Positions 45,525 through 54,425 of a DNA stretch of 64,000 nt are shown one piece after another; the first letter of the stretch is position 1, and the number at the start of each line of letters is the position of its first letter. The notes under the pieces were generated by a model that had not been told where the DNA came from, made no database searches, and was given only the letters and a program-made list of their open reading frames with translations. Position numbers and translations under genes: made by a program. The stretch is from MFD02979-c5 sp963705385 (GTDB taxonomy: Bacteria > Bacteroidota > Bacteroidia > Cytophagales > Amoebophilaceae): positions 930,001 to 994,000 of the forward strand of contig OY970075.1 of assembly GCA_963705385.1 (NCBI GenBank), given 5' to 3'.

Positions 45525-48299
45525 TTACATAGATGGCAGCTTTAAGACAAATTCTAGATAGGAAGCTCCCTCTAGCTGTCCGGATTTGCATAGAATACGG
45601 CCCTCCAGGGCTTCCATGATGAGTTTGCAGATGGTCATGTCTAAATTGGCATTTTCTCGCTGTCCTACTTCTGAATCAAGGGTAAATAGCGCTACAGCTA
45701 CTGAAGGGGCTAAGTTGATGCCATAAGCCTTGATTTGTAAGCTCCCAGGGGTCAGGTTTACCTTAATAGCGCCCCTGTCAGGATAAGAGCAAATATAACG
45801 CAACAAGCACAGTACAACATACTGGAAATGCAAAGGCGAGATCTTGGCTTTAAAGTCTTGCCTTAAGTCTGCCTCTAGCAAATAGGGTTCTTGCTGGAAA
45901 AAGCACTCCTCGATGGAGATTGATACACAGGGCCCAATAGCACAGGGCTCTAGATGAGGAGCAATCACCTTGGCCTTGAGCGCACTGGTCAATATATCTA
46001 AGGCTTGCTCACTTTGCCTGATTACTGCTAGGCTAGCAAACATCAAGTTGCCTATATACTCGATCGTGTCAGGTTTTATTGTAAGCTTTACCTGCCCTTC
46101 TTCCACTTTTCCTTGTTCTTGGAGCTCCTGGGCTTGCTGCGCATACATCCTCACATGCCCGTCTACAACATGGGCCAGTTGATCAAGGGACCAGAGGGTG
46201 CGTTTTGCTTCTTGACTGACTGTATCCCCAAGAAGTTGAGAGATTTGAAGTTTCTCAAGGAAATTTTGCTCTTTACGCCTGGCAAAGATTAAACCAATGA
46301 GCGTAGCAAAAAATACTTGGTAGACCAGCAAGTAGACATTGGTAAAATCAAGGGTTAAATGGACAGTACCTACTACTTGGGTGTAAAACAAAACCCCCAA
46401 GGAAACTCCTGCTCCCATGAGGATGAAAAAGCTAATCCAATCTACCAACACAATCATAAACATAATGGACATCGTTACATTGACAAGCCATTCTACACTG
46501 CCTTGTGCAAGTAAGAACATCACCGTAGTTGTAAAAGGGATGCAGTAGAGCACCGTTGCATGCCAAAACGTTGGCATGTATGGTTTTAAAGTGCTAGGCC
46601 ACTTTTCTTCAAAGAGTAGCAGCACACAGAGGAAGGCTCCTACCAGGCGCAGCGGTAGCATGATACTATAAGACTGGTGGGCAATTGGTGACCACATAAA
46701 GTAAGGCACAATAAAGCTGACACAGCAGAAGATCCCAAATATCAAGTAGGGAGCTCCATACTTGATGACCCGTTGCTGAGAGTAGTGAACAATGTTACTG
46801 GGTGTAGGGATATACAGGGCTAGTTGCTGGAAGAAACGACCCCATTTCGGTCTCCACACCCTGTCTATTTCTACGTATTGCATTTGCTGTACAATAGAAA
46901 AACCTTTGTTTTGCACAATGTGCATACCAAAAAACACAATACCGTTAGCTAGTATGCTGATAGGTAAAGAAAGGTGGCTATGGGTAGCGGGTAGATAGAT
47001 AGTAGCAATAACATAAACAAGGATGGTAATAGGTAAAGCTGTATAAAAAGAACGTTTGTCTGTTTTAAGGCCCATGATCCCTGATAAAAGGGGAAACATG
47101 AGGATAGGACCTGTGAAACCAAGGGAAGTGAAAGCATAATTAAGGATCTCATCAGTAGTAGCACCTGCCCCAGCTATACCTATGCCTATAGCTACAATAC
47201 CTATAGCTAGGGTGCTGTATTGGGCCCAGGAAAGCTCATTGATAGCCACTTTACGGCTGTCACAAATAGGCTTAAGCACATCATGGGTAAAGGTAAGACC
47301 TGAAGCATGCAGGTAAGAGTCAATCGTAGACATGCTCACCGCCAAGACACCTGCTATGGCCAACCCCTTGATACCTACGGGTAGCAGCTCTTGCACAATG
47401 TGGGGGAATACCTGGGTAGCCTCTATAGTAGGATACAGCACAAGGCCGGCAAGCCCGATAAGCATGAGAATTATGTTTAATGAAGGATCAAGGGCAGCGA
47501 TGATTAGGTATTGTTTCCTAATCTGGCTGGGCCTTTTGGCCATGAGCAGGCGCTGGATAATAGCAGGATCGATCAGACCAGCAGGGAGTATGGTCCACAT
47601 TAGGAAAAGCGTAGCATAGTAGGAAAACCTTTCATGATTGAATATTTCAAACTTGACTGTAGGTACTTTTGTAAACAGCTCTTGGATGCCTCCTACATGG
47701 CCCACAGCCATGGTAGCAGTAATGGGAATAACTACAATAAGGATCGCAAATTGCAATACATCTGTAGTGGTCACTGCCTTGATGCCGCCATGCGCTGAAT
47801 AAATTGTCAATACCAACCCACCTATGGCCACGCCCCAGCTGGCCTTAATGCCTAGTAGTGATTCAAAAATAATGCCCAATACTATCATCTCCATACTGGC
47901 GATGCATAGGGAAGTCAATAGCCCTAGAATTCCTGCAATGATTTTACCGTACTTGTCATAGAAATGCTCCATCAGATCCCCCATGGTGATACAATGACCA
48001 AAATTTGCTGCCTTAGGAACAATGAAAAGTCCTAAAAGCACATAAAGAAGGATGAGGCCAACACGTGCAACAGCCATGATGATACCGTTGGCAAATACCT
48101 GTGCTGTATCGTTGATAAGGCCGGCCCCTGCAAAGTTGGTAGCCATGTAGGTGAGCACGAGCGTACCTGTGCCATACATCTTGTTGGCAATGGCATAGTT
48201 TCTAATGTCTTTGATGCCCCGGCCTGACCAATAGCCTACAACTAAGGTGATGAGCAAAGAGGCATAGATAATCAAGTGATCTGGACTGAGATAGTTCAT
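45525..48299 (-). CDS. Sodium:solute symporter fused to a histidine-kinase-like region without H-box histidine
   Basis: The 924-residue protein has an SSF symporter (about 1-470; SVSMSTIDSYLHAS around 320-334), then six or so further membrane segments (about 512-672), and a cytosolic kinase-like part. At 691-702 GDTVSQEAKRTL aligns with the H-box NVSHELRTPL, but the phosphoacceptor His is Gln696. Further on NLDMTICKLIMEALEGRILC (885-904) is a worn G2-box (usual GLGLxICK). So phosphotransfer is unlikely. It is built like the 11067 gene but has no HD domain and its symporter is only distantly related. It may work as a transport-coupled sensor by conformation, or bind ATP. No response regulator is adjacent. 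Confidence 0.85.
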   Translation of the reverse strand: MNYLSPDHLIIYASLLITLVVGYWSGRGIKDIRNYAIANKMYGTGTLVLTYMATNFAGAGLINDTAQVFANGIIMAVARVGLILLYVLLGLFIVPKAANFGHCITMGDLMEHFYDKYGKIIAGILGLLTSLCIASMEMIVLGIIFESLLGIKASWGVAIGGLVLTIYSAHGGIKAVTTTDVLQFAILIVVIPITATMAVGHVGGIQELFTKVPTVKFEIFNHERFSYYATLFLMWTILPAGLIDPAIIQRLLMAKRPSQIRKQYLIIAALDPSLNIILMLIGLAGLVLYPTIEATQVFPHIVQELLPVGIKGLAIAGVLAVSMSTIDSYLHASGLTFTHDVLKPICDSRKVAINELSWAQYSTLAIGIVAIGIGIAGAGATTDEILNYAFTSLGFTGPILMFPLLSGIMGLKTDKRSFYTALPITILVYVIATIYLPATHSHLSLPISILANGIVFFGMHIVQNKGFSIVQQMQYVEIDRVWRPKWGRFFQQLALYIPTPSNIVHYSQQRVIKYGAPYLIFGIFCCVSFIVPYFMWSPIAHQSYSIMLPLRLVGAFLCVLLLFEEKWPSTLKPYMPTFWHATVLYCIPFTTTVMFLLAQGSVEWLVNVTMSIMFMIVLVDWISFFILMGAGVSLGVLFYTQVVGTVHLTLDFTNVYLLVYQVFFATLIGLIFARRKEQNFLEKLQISQLLGDTVSQEAKRTLWSLDQLAHVVDGHVRMYAQQAQELQEQGKVEEGQVKLTIKPDTIEYIGNLMFASLAVIRQSEQALDILTSALKAKVIAPHLEPCAIGPCVSISIEECFFQQEPYLLEADLRQDFKAKISPLHFQYVVLCLLRYICSYPDRGAIKVNLTPGSLQIKAYGINLAPSVAVALFTLDSEVGQRENANLDMTICKLIMEALEGRILCKSGQLEGASYLEFVLKLPSM

Positions 48300-48480
48300 C
48301 GCTGTGTTGACTGGTTTTAATTGTTATCTAGCTAGGCTGCTTTGGGTTGTGGCAGCCTAGGGTCTGAAAGTTAAGCATCAAAGGAGCAATTCTATTTCTA
48401 TTAGGTGTAATTTTTAGGGTAGCCTTGGATGTCCCTGTACCCACGGTCCTCTGCAGTTGGCACTATTCCTACTTTACTAG

Positions 48481-49204
48481 GTAGTGCCGTCAATGAATAA
48501 AACCGATAAGAAGGGCAGCAAATTTGACTGCCGATAGCAAGTAAGCTTCCCGCTTAAAATAACCTGTTGCTATACCTTTGGAGTGCTTTAACCTATTCAA
48601 AAATAGCGCTATCACGTTTCTTTGTTTGTAAATTGCTTTGTTCTAGTAACCATTTGTCCATGAACGCTGATGATTGGAAAGGACAGCCTGGCTACCTAAT
48701 GTTCTATTGGTGCTAGAATCGATCTGGTTGACTGCACCATGTATTTTACTGGTGAACCCTCCCCTTGAGCGACCTAAGCCCTCATCCTGTAGGCTTTTTT
48801 AGCTCCAGCTGCGTGTTGGTGTACTCTGAGAGCAGTACTATCTATCAAAACCATGGCTAACTCTTTTTCATCGCAGAGCACTGCTAGGATCTTCTCAAAG
48901 TCTCTACTTAGAGACAAATGGGTAGACCTCCAATCTACATTTTTTCATTTCCCCTATCGCAGCGCTAAATCCCGCCAAGGAGCACCGCTCTTCAGTATCC
49001 ACAAGATCGCATTTAAGAAATTGTGATTGTCTTGAGCTGTTACCCCTTATTGTCTTGAGCTGTTACCCCTTCATGTCCTTTGCTACCAGGAAGTACGTGT
49101 TCAACCTTAGCAAACTCTTCTAGCGTCAATTCATGTCTATCCATCATCGTCATTTTTGAAGTGAAACAATAAACAAAATACAGAAAACTAATTGACGGCA
49201 TTAC
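48481..49204 (-). mobile_element. IS5-family insertion sequence with internal deletion (copy C)
   Basis: This 724-base copy is inverted relative to copy B. Its ends are GTAGTGCCGTCAAT (48481) and ATTGACGGCATTAC (to 49204), with perfect CTAG repeats outside (48477-48480 and 49205-49208), a 4-base target duplication fitting the IS5 YTAR rule. The transposase reads WRDL- and IDST-type segments but is split by frame changes. Relative to copy B about 100-150 internal bases are missing near 48720. A 22-base block (ttgtcttgagctgttacccc tt) is repeated in tandem at 49027-49071. Confidence 0.85.
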
Positions 49205-49208
49205 CTAG

Positions 49209-49843
49209 TATAGTAAACTTTCATTGGGCAAACACATGCATGAACAAGGATTTTGCTTGCTAATTGCGTGGTGAGTTCCTAATGCCGCTGAATAATTTGC
49301 TTATTCCCGTTCATAGACAAGAGGAAGCCTATAGGAACCAGCACGGCACCTTACGACCTCCCTATTAGGACACAAGTGTTTTTTACGCTTGTGCCTTGTG
49401 CGCCGAACTCAAATAACAACGCTACCATTAATGGATGTCTCTTTGTATAGGACTTAGCAGGTTTACTTAATTCCTTGCACTTGAGTAAAAGTATTCCTCT
49501 GGCTCATTGACCCAACCTGCTTTCACCGTATTTTAATGGATATATGCTAACTGATGCTGCGCAAGTGTTTTACACCTGCGCGGTAAGGGACCTTGTGCGA
49601 TTAGCTAGTGTTTTCTGATCACTTATTGCTTAAGGCTAGTCTTCTGGCTCACGCGCGTCAATGCTATTCATCTCCTCTTCAGTAAGGTCTTTAACAGTGT
49701 CCATAATATCCTCATCTTGTTATACCTAACACCAATGAATTCCTAGCCCTACCAAGCCTCTGTTGTTAGACTGCTTCCTCAAGTGCTCTTAAGTACGTCC
49801 TACCTCTCTCCGTAATTCATCATTAAAAACCTGTAGCTCCAAC
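49209..49843. other. Gene-free stretch downstream of degP
   Basis: No sizeable gene is visible. A short minus-strand frame at about 49638-49703 (MDTVKDLTEEEMNSIDAREP) is acidic and looks like the tail of a lost gene. Nothing else here is recognisable. Confidence 0.35.
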
Positions 49844-51370
49844 CTACTGAATGCTAAAGTCCACTCCATAATAGTGTTTCTTACCCTTTTGGTAAAAGCC
49901 TTCTACCAAGATTCCTTCCTTTTTCTTAGTTAAAATATGGGTCAAATCTATTAAATCTTTGACTTCTTGTTTATCAATGGCAGTGATGACAAAACCTTTT
50001 TGGATGCCTGCTTGCTTCCAAAGTCCTTCTTTTAGTTCTCTGATACGTACCCCGCCAGTAATATTGAGCTGCTTTTGTGTGGCTTCGTCGGTATTTTCTA
50101 GTACGGCTCCTGCTACTTCCACTGTATTTTCATTGGACACAATCTGTAGCTTGTTATCAACCATTTCCTTAAGCCTTACAGCAATTGTTTTTTCTTTAGT
50201 TTTTCGGTAAAAGGTGACTTGTACCTCGTCATTGGGCTTATAGCGTGTGATTTGTTCTTGTAACTGAGAGGTATTCTTCACTTTGTTGCCATTGATAGCT
50301 ACGATCACGTCACCTACCTGAAGGCCTGCTTCAGCTGCAGCACCGTTTTTATTAACTTCAGCTATATACACCCCATTTAACTGCTTCAACCCTTTTTCTT
50401 CTGCCAGGTCTGCATCTACGTTCCTAATGGCAACACCTAACATGGCTCTTTGCACAGCACCATATTTTTTTAAGTCTGTGATTACTTTTTCTACGATAGA
50501 GGATGGTATGGCAAAAGCATAGCCTGCAAAGACCCCTGCAGGGGCAGCAATGGCTGTATTAATACCCACGAGCTCACCATACAGGTTGACCAATGCACCT
50601 CCGCTGTTCCCTTTGTTAACCGCTGCATCTGTTTGGATAAAGGCCTCGATAGGCACCTTTCCTTGGCTCTGCAAGGCGTTGATGGTCCTGGCTTTGGCAC
50701 TAACAATACCTTTGGTAACCGTAGAGGTAAGGTTAAACGGGTTGCCCACTGCCAAAATCCATTCGCCTACCTGGAGCTTGTCTGAATTGCCAAATACAAG
50801 GGAAGGAAGTCCTTTTTCTTTGACCTTTAAAAGTGCCAAATCTGTATCTGCGTCTTGGCCTACGACTTGGGCTATATACCGGCGGTTGTCATCTAGAGTC
50901 ACCTCTATCTGCTCTGCTCCTTCTATAACATGGTTGTTAGTAACTATGTAGCCATCTTCAGCAATGATAACGCCTGAGCCTATACCTTGTTGTGGTTGAC
51001 TTTTGTATTCGCGAGGTGATAGGTCAAATTCCTCTCCAAAGAACTCTTTAAACAGGCGGTCAAGTGGGCTACTCCCTCCAGGCGTCCGTACAACTTTGGC
51101 TTCATACTTTGCCTTGATGTGCACTACAGCAGGCGTAGCTATTTGGGCAGCATGTACAAAGTTAGCTTCACCTGAGTTAGGTTCACCTGTTGGTATATTA
51201 GCAGTTGTTAAACTAGCTACCTGAATGGGCAGCGACTCAGGAGAAGTATATGCATGACTTGTGATTGGAAGCTGGGGGAATACGAAATAGTGGTAGCTTC
51301 CCAAGACAACTAAGGCACCTAGTAGCGCTCCTGCTACAGTGCCTGCTAAAAATTTGCTTTTACTCTTCAT
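49844..51370 (-). CDS. degP: DegP/HtrA-type periplasmic serine protease
   Basis: The 508-residue protein has an N-terminal membrane/signal segment (about residues 8-30), a trypsin-like domain with H147 (TNNHVIEG), D177 (DADTDLALLKV) and S256 (NKGNSGGALVN), and two PDZ domains (about 290-380 and 415-505). It degrades or refolds misfolded proteins in the periplasm. The triad is complete and the size is normal. It is a single gene with cysS divergent upstream. Confidence 0.95.
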   Translation of the reverse strand: MKSKSKFLAGTVAGALLGALVVLGSYHYFVFPQLPITSHAYTSPESLPIQVASLTTANIPTGEPNSGEANFVHAAQIATPAVVHIKAKYEAKVVRTPGGSSPLDRLFKEFFGEEFDLSPREYKSQPQQGIGSGVIIAEDGYIVTNNHVIEGAEQIEVTLDDNRRYIAQVVGQDADTDLALLKVKEKGLPSLVFGNSDKLQVGEWILAVGNPFNLTSTVTKGIVSAKARTINALQSQGKVPIEAFIQTDAAVNKGNSGGALVNLYGELVGINTAIAAPAGVFAGYAFAIPSSIVEKVITDLKKYGAVQRAMLGVAIRNVDADLAEEKGLKQLNGVYIAEVNKNGAAAEAGLQVGDVIVAINGNKVKNTSQLQEQITRYKPNDEVQVTFYRKTKEKTIAVRLKEMVDNKLQIVSNENTVEVAGAVLENTDEATQKQLNITGGVRIRELKEGLWKQAGIQKGFVITAIDKQEVKDLIDLTHILTKKKEGILVEGFYQKGKKHYYGVDFSIQ

Positions 51371-51518
51371 ATTGTTGCTAGTCTGAATTTATGTATTTCA
51401 CAAGCGCTAGGGCGAATCTAACAAAATCATTGGAAAACTAGCAACCCAGAGCCTTGATAAGACTGCTTTACTTAAATGCCTTGAGTTCTTTTTAGGACTA
51501 ATCCACTACTTTTGACTT

Positions 51519-53003
51519 ATGCAAAGCCAACTCCGAGTCTACAACACCCTCACCCGTCAGAAAGAGCTTTTCACACCTCTGGCTCCTCCTTTTGTAGGTA
51601 TGTACTTGTGCGGGCCTACTGTCTATGGGAAACCTCATCTAGGCCATGCACGCAGTGCTATCAACTTTGATGTAATTTTTAGGTACTTAAAACATGGGGG
51701 CTACCACGTCAGGTATGTTAGAAATATCACTGATGTAGGACACTTAGAAAGAGATGCAGATGAAGGAGTAGATAAAATTGTACAGCAGGCGCGCTTAGAA
51801 GCGCTGGAGCCTATGGAAGTGGCGCAGCATTATACTGATAGCTACCGACAAGCCATGGCCTTGCTCAAGGTACAGCCTCCTAGTATTGAACCCAAGGCTA
51901 GCGGACATATTACAGAGCAGATTGCCATGATTCAGCACATTATCCAAGCTGGCCTAGCCTATGCAGTCAATGGCTCTGTGTATTTTGATGTCAAAAGCTA
52001 TAACCATGGCTATGGTAAACTCTCAGGCAGGGTGATAGAGGATCTGCTGGCTGGTACACGGGCCCTGGCCGGTCAGCAAGAAAAACGCTATCCGCTAGAC
52101 TTTGCTTTGTGGAAAAAGGCTACTTCTAGCCACATTATGTACTGGCCTTCACCTTGGGGTACAGGCTTTCCAGGATGGCATATAGAATGCTCAGCCATTG
52201 CTACCAAATACTTAGGACACCAGTTTGATATCCATGGAGGAGGCCTAGATCTGCTTTTTCCGCACCACGAATGTGAACTCGCTCAGGCGCAGGCTGCTTT
52301 GCGTACAACGCTGGCTAAATACTGGCTTCACAACAACTTAATCACCATCCATGGGCAAAAGATGAGTAAGTCACTGGGCAATTTTATTACTCTAGAACAA
52401 CTTTTCCAAGGCACGCATGTGCTCTTAGACCAAGCTTATAGTCCTATGACCTTGCGTTACTTTGTGCTACAAGCCCATTACAGAAGTCCTCTTCAGTTTT
52501 CTACTGAGGCCCTGCAAGCTGCACAAACTGGCTACCTCAAGCTCATCAATGGCCTGAAGACATTACATCAGCTGACTTACTCTCCTGATAGCGCTGTTGA
52601 GGTAAACCAAGAAATCAATGCGCAGGTCAAACGCAGTTGTAGGCGTTGCTACGAAGCTATGAATGACGACTTTAATACAGCCCAGGTAATGGCAGCATTA
52701 TTTGATCTGCTCCGGCATATCAATGCCTTTAAAAATGGCCAATTGCTTCTTTCCACTTTGAGTTTAGAGATTTTTGAGCACTTAAAACATACCTACAGCA
52801 CGTTTGTACAAGATATTTTAGGACTTTATGAAGAGCCCAGTGCCGCTCCGGCAGCGTTGCTCAATATCTTGCTTGGCATATACGGCCAAGCCAAAGCAAA
52901 CAAACAATATGAGCAGGTAGATGCTATCAGAAAACAGCTAAAGGAACTGGGCATTATTGTGCAGGACACAACTTCAGGAGTGGATTGGAGTTATGGAAGA
53001 TAG
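51519..53003 (+). CDS. cysS: Cysteinyl-tRNA synthetase
   Basis: The 494-residue class I synthetase has the HIGH-type motif GPTVYGKPHLGHARSA, the zinc-binding Cys/His set (C31 in YLCGPTV and the later GWHIECSAIA and HHECE), and KMSKSLGN. The C-terminal DALR helix bundle ends in QLKELGIIVQD. It charges tRNA-Cys. Length and motifs are normal. Confidence 0.97.
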   Translation: MQSQLRVYNTLTRQKELFTPLAPPFVGMYLCGPTVYGKPHLGHARSAINFDVIFRYLKHGGYHVRYVRNITDVGHLERDADEGVDKIVQQARLEALEPMEVAQHYTDSYRQAMALLKVQPPSIEPKASGHITEQIAMIQHIIQAGLAYAVNGSVYFDVKSYNHGYGKLSGRVIEDLLAGTRALAGQQEKRYPLDFALWKKATSSHIMYWPSPWGTGFPGWHIECSAIATKYLGHQFDIHGGGLDLLFPHHECELAQAQAALRTTLAKYWLHNNLITIHGQKMSKSLGNFITLEQLFQGTHVLLDQAYSPMTLRYFVLQAHYRSPLQFSTEALQAAQTGYLKLINGLKTLHQLTYSPDSAVEVNQEINAQVKRSCRRCYEAMNDDFNTAQVMAALFDLLRHINAFKNGQLLLSTLSLEIFEHLKHTYSTFVQDILGLYEEPSAAPAALLNILLGIYGQAKANKQYEQVDAIRKQLKELGIIVQDTTSGVDWSYGR

Positions 53004-53053
53004 AAGATGAGGTATAAAATATCCCCATCTATTTACTTTTAGTAATTCCTTGA

Positions 53054-53380
53054 TCACCTAGGCCAGCGGGCAACGCCAAGCATGAGCAGTACCAGTAATA
53101 GACCTGTACAACCTCCTGCAACGACCAAGAAGCCATAGTAGCTACTTTCTAGTACGTGGTTGAGATACAGCGCTAGGGCAGCAAAGCCAAAAAGCAAAGC
53201 AATTTGGACTAGCCCGATTAGCAACACCCACACAAAAACCCTCAACACCAGCGCAAGTAATTTTTTTCTGAGTTCTGTTTTTAGGCTTTGTAGCCTTCCG
53301 GTAAAAAATCCTATAAACCTCTTAGCCAAGAAGTCTAAACTTAGCAGCCGAAAGAAGATTTTTCTCAAAGAAATGAGCAT
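53054..53380 (-). CDS. Small membrane protein, holin-like superfamily III (putative)
   Basis: The 108-residue protein has a basic amphipathic N-terminus (about 1-40) and two membrane helices at about 43-70 and 80-104. This is the build of the Phage_holin_3_6/YqjE-like family that Bacteroidota keep on the chromosome without any phage. No phage genes lie nearby, so lysis is not implied. Function is unknown. It converges with cysS. Confidence 0.6.
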   Translation of the reverse strand: MLISLRKIFFRLLSLDFLAKRFIGFFTGRLQSLKTELRKKLLALVLRVFVWVLLIGLVQIALLFGFAALALYLNHVLESSYYGFLVVAGGCTGLLLVLLMLGVARWPR

Positions 53381-53622
53381 AAGTGGTATAAATTTTTGCG
53401 TTCAACAACAATATAATGAACACTGCTTACTTTCCTACATTAAATAGCTTTTTTCAGCCGCTGTGAGACTTTCATACCCTGATTTGGCCACCTTGTTCAA
53501 GATAGCATCAGCTGCTTAATCTACCCCTATATTTTCTCCTTGTCCTAGCGGAGACTTATTTTTAGAGGCTACCTTAAGCTTCCTGCGCCTAAAAGTGCTT
53601 TTGAGATAGGCCAGGAAATAAT

Positions 53623-54285
53623 CTATCTAGCATTGCTGCCCACTGCTTGCTTGACATATACATAGCCTAATAGAGCACCACCCAGCTGGGCCATACCTTC
53701 TGCAGGGTAGTCACTGGCAAGGCTATAGAATGCGAGCAATAGGGCAAAGCCTACAATGTACTTGAGCTGGATGCGGCCAAGAAAAAACAAACCAAAAGAA
53801 AACTGTGGCGCCAAGGTTGCTGCTGCAGCCATCATGGCATAAAGGCTTGCCTCCATCCCAGACAAGTTTATTGCAGCGCCTTGAAAGCGAGGGAAAATGT
53901 TGTATAACAGCAAAAAGAGCAAGCCCCCTGCAATGCCGCCCAGCCAATACAAGGCTAGAAAGTGCCTACTCCCCAGCAAATCCATGATGAGCTTCCCAAA
54001 AAGGTGGAGTAACAATAAGTTCCAGAAGACAGGAAAAAAGTGTGTGTGTGCCCAAAAATAGGTGAACAGTGACCAAGGTTGGTACAAAAAAGCCTTCCAA
54101 GTAGCAGGAAGGTATAAGTATTGTAGCAAAAGCTGGTAGTAGGTTGCGTAGCCAGCAACAACGAGCAACCCCTTGAGTAAAAGCAAGCCTACAAAAGCAA
54201 GCGCATTCATGATAAGCACCTGCATCAAGCCATTCTCTGGCTTTTTCCAGTGTTTGTTTACAAAGCTGTGGAGCTCATTCATCAT
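53623..54285 (-). CDS. Rhomboid-family membrane protein, catalytic residues apparently lost
   Basis: The 220-residue protein has six membrane segments and the Bacteroidota rhomboid frame: HFFPVFWNLLLLHLFGKLIM, then GGIAGGLLFLLLYNIFP. At the Ser position the family reads LLGASAGVMAI, but here it is LSGMEASLYAM, so the nucleophile Ser aligns with Glu. At the His position the family reads AHLGGALFG, but here AQLGGALLG, so His is Gln. The protein therefore looks like a rhomboid pseudoprotease, as in iRhoms. The alignment is by eye; the shifted Ser in EAS is the alternative nucleophile to test. Function may be binding or trafficking of membrane proteins. Confidence 0.8.
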   Translation of the reverse strand: MMNELHSFVNKHWKKPENGLMQVLIMNALAFVGLLLLKGLLVVAGYATYYQLLLQYLYLPATWKAFLYQPWSLFTYFWAHTHFFPVFWNLLLLHLFGKLIMDLLGSRHFLALYWLGGIAGGLLFLLLYNIFPRFQGAAINLSGMEASLYAMMAAAATLAPQFSFGLFFLGRIQLKYIVGFALLLAFYSLASDYPAEGMAQLGGALLGYVYVKQAVGSNAR

Positions 54286-54425
54286 TTGTAATAAGATAAC
54301 ACGTGTAGTTTGCCAAGCTACAAGGCCCTTAGAAGTTTAACAAAGCAGTCTCAGTGAGGAAAGAACTCCTAACCATGCAAATAAGTTTTATGTGAATCTC
54401 CCCCTTAAGGATTTCATTTTTACTC

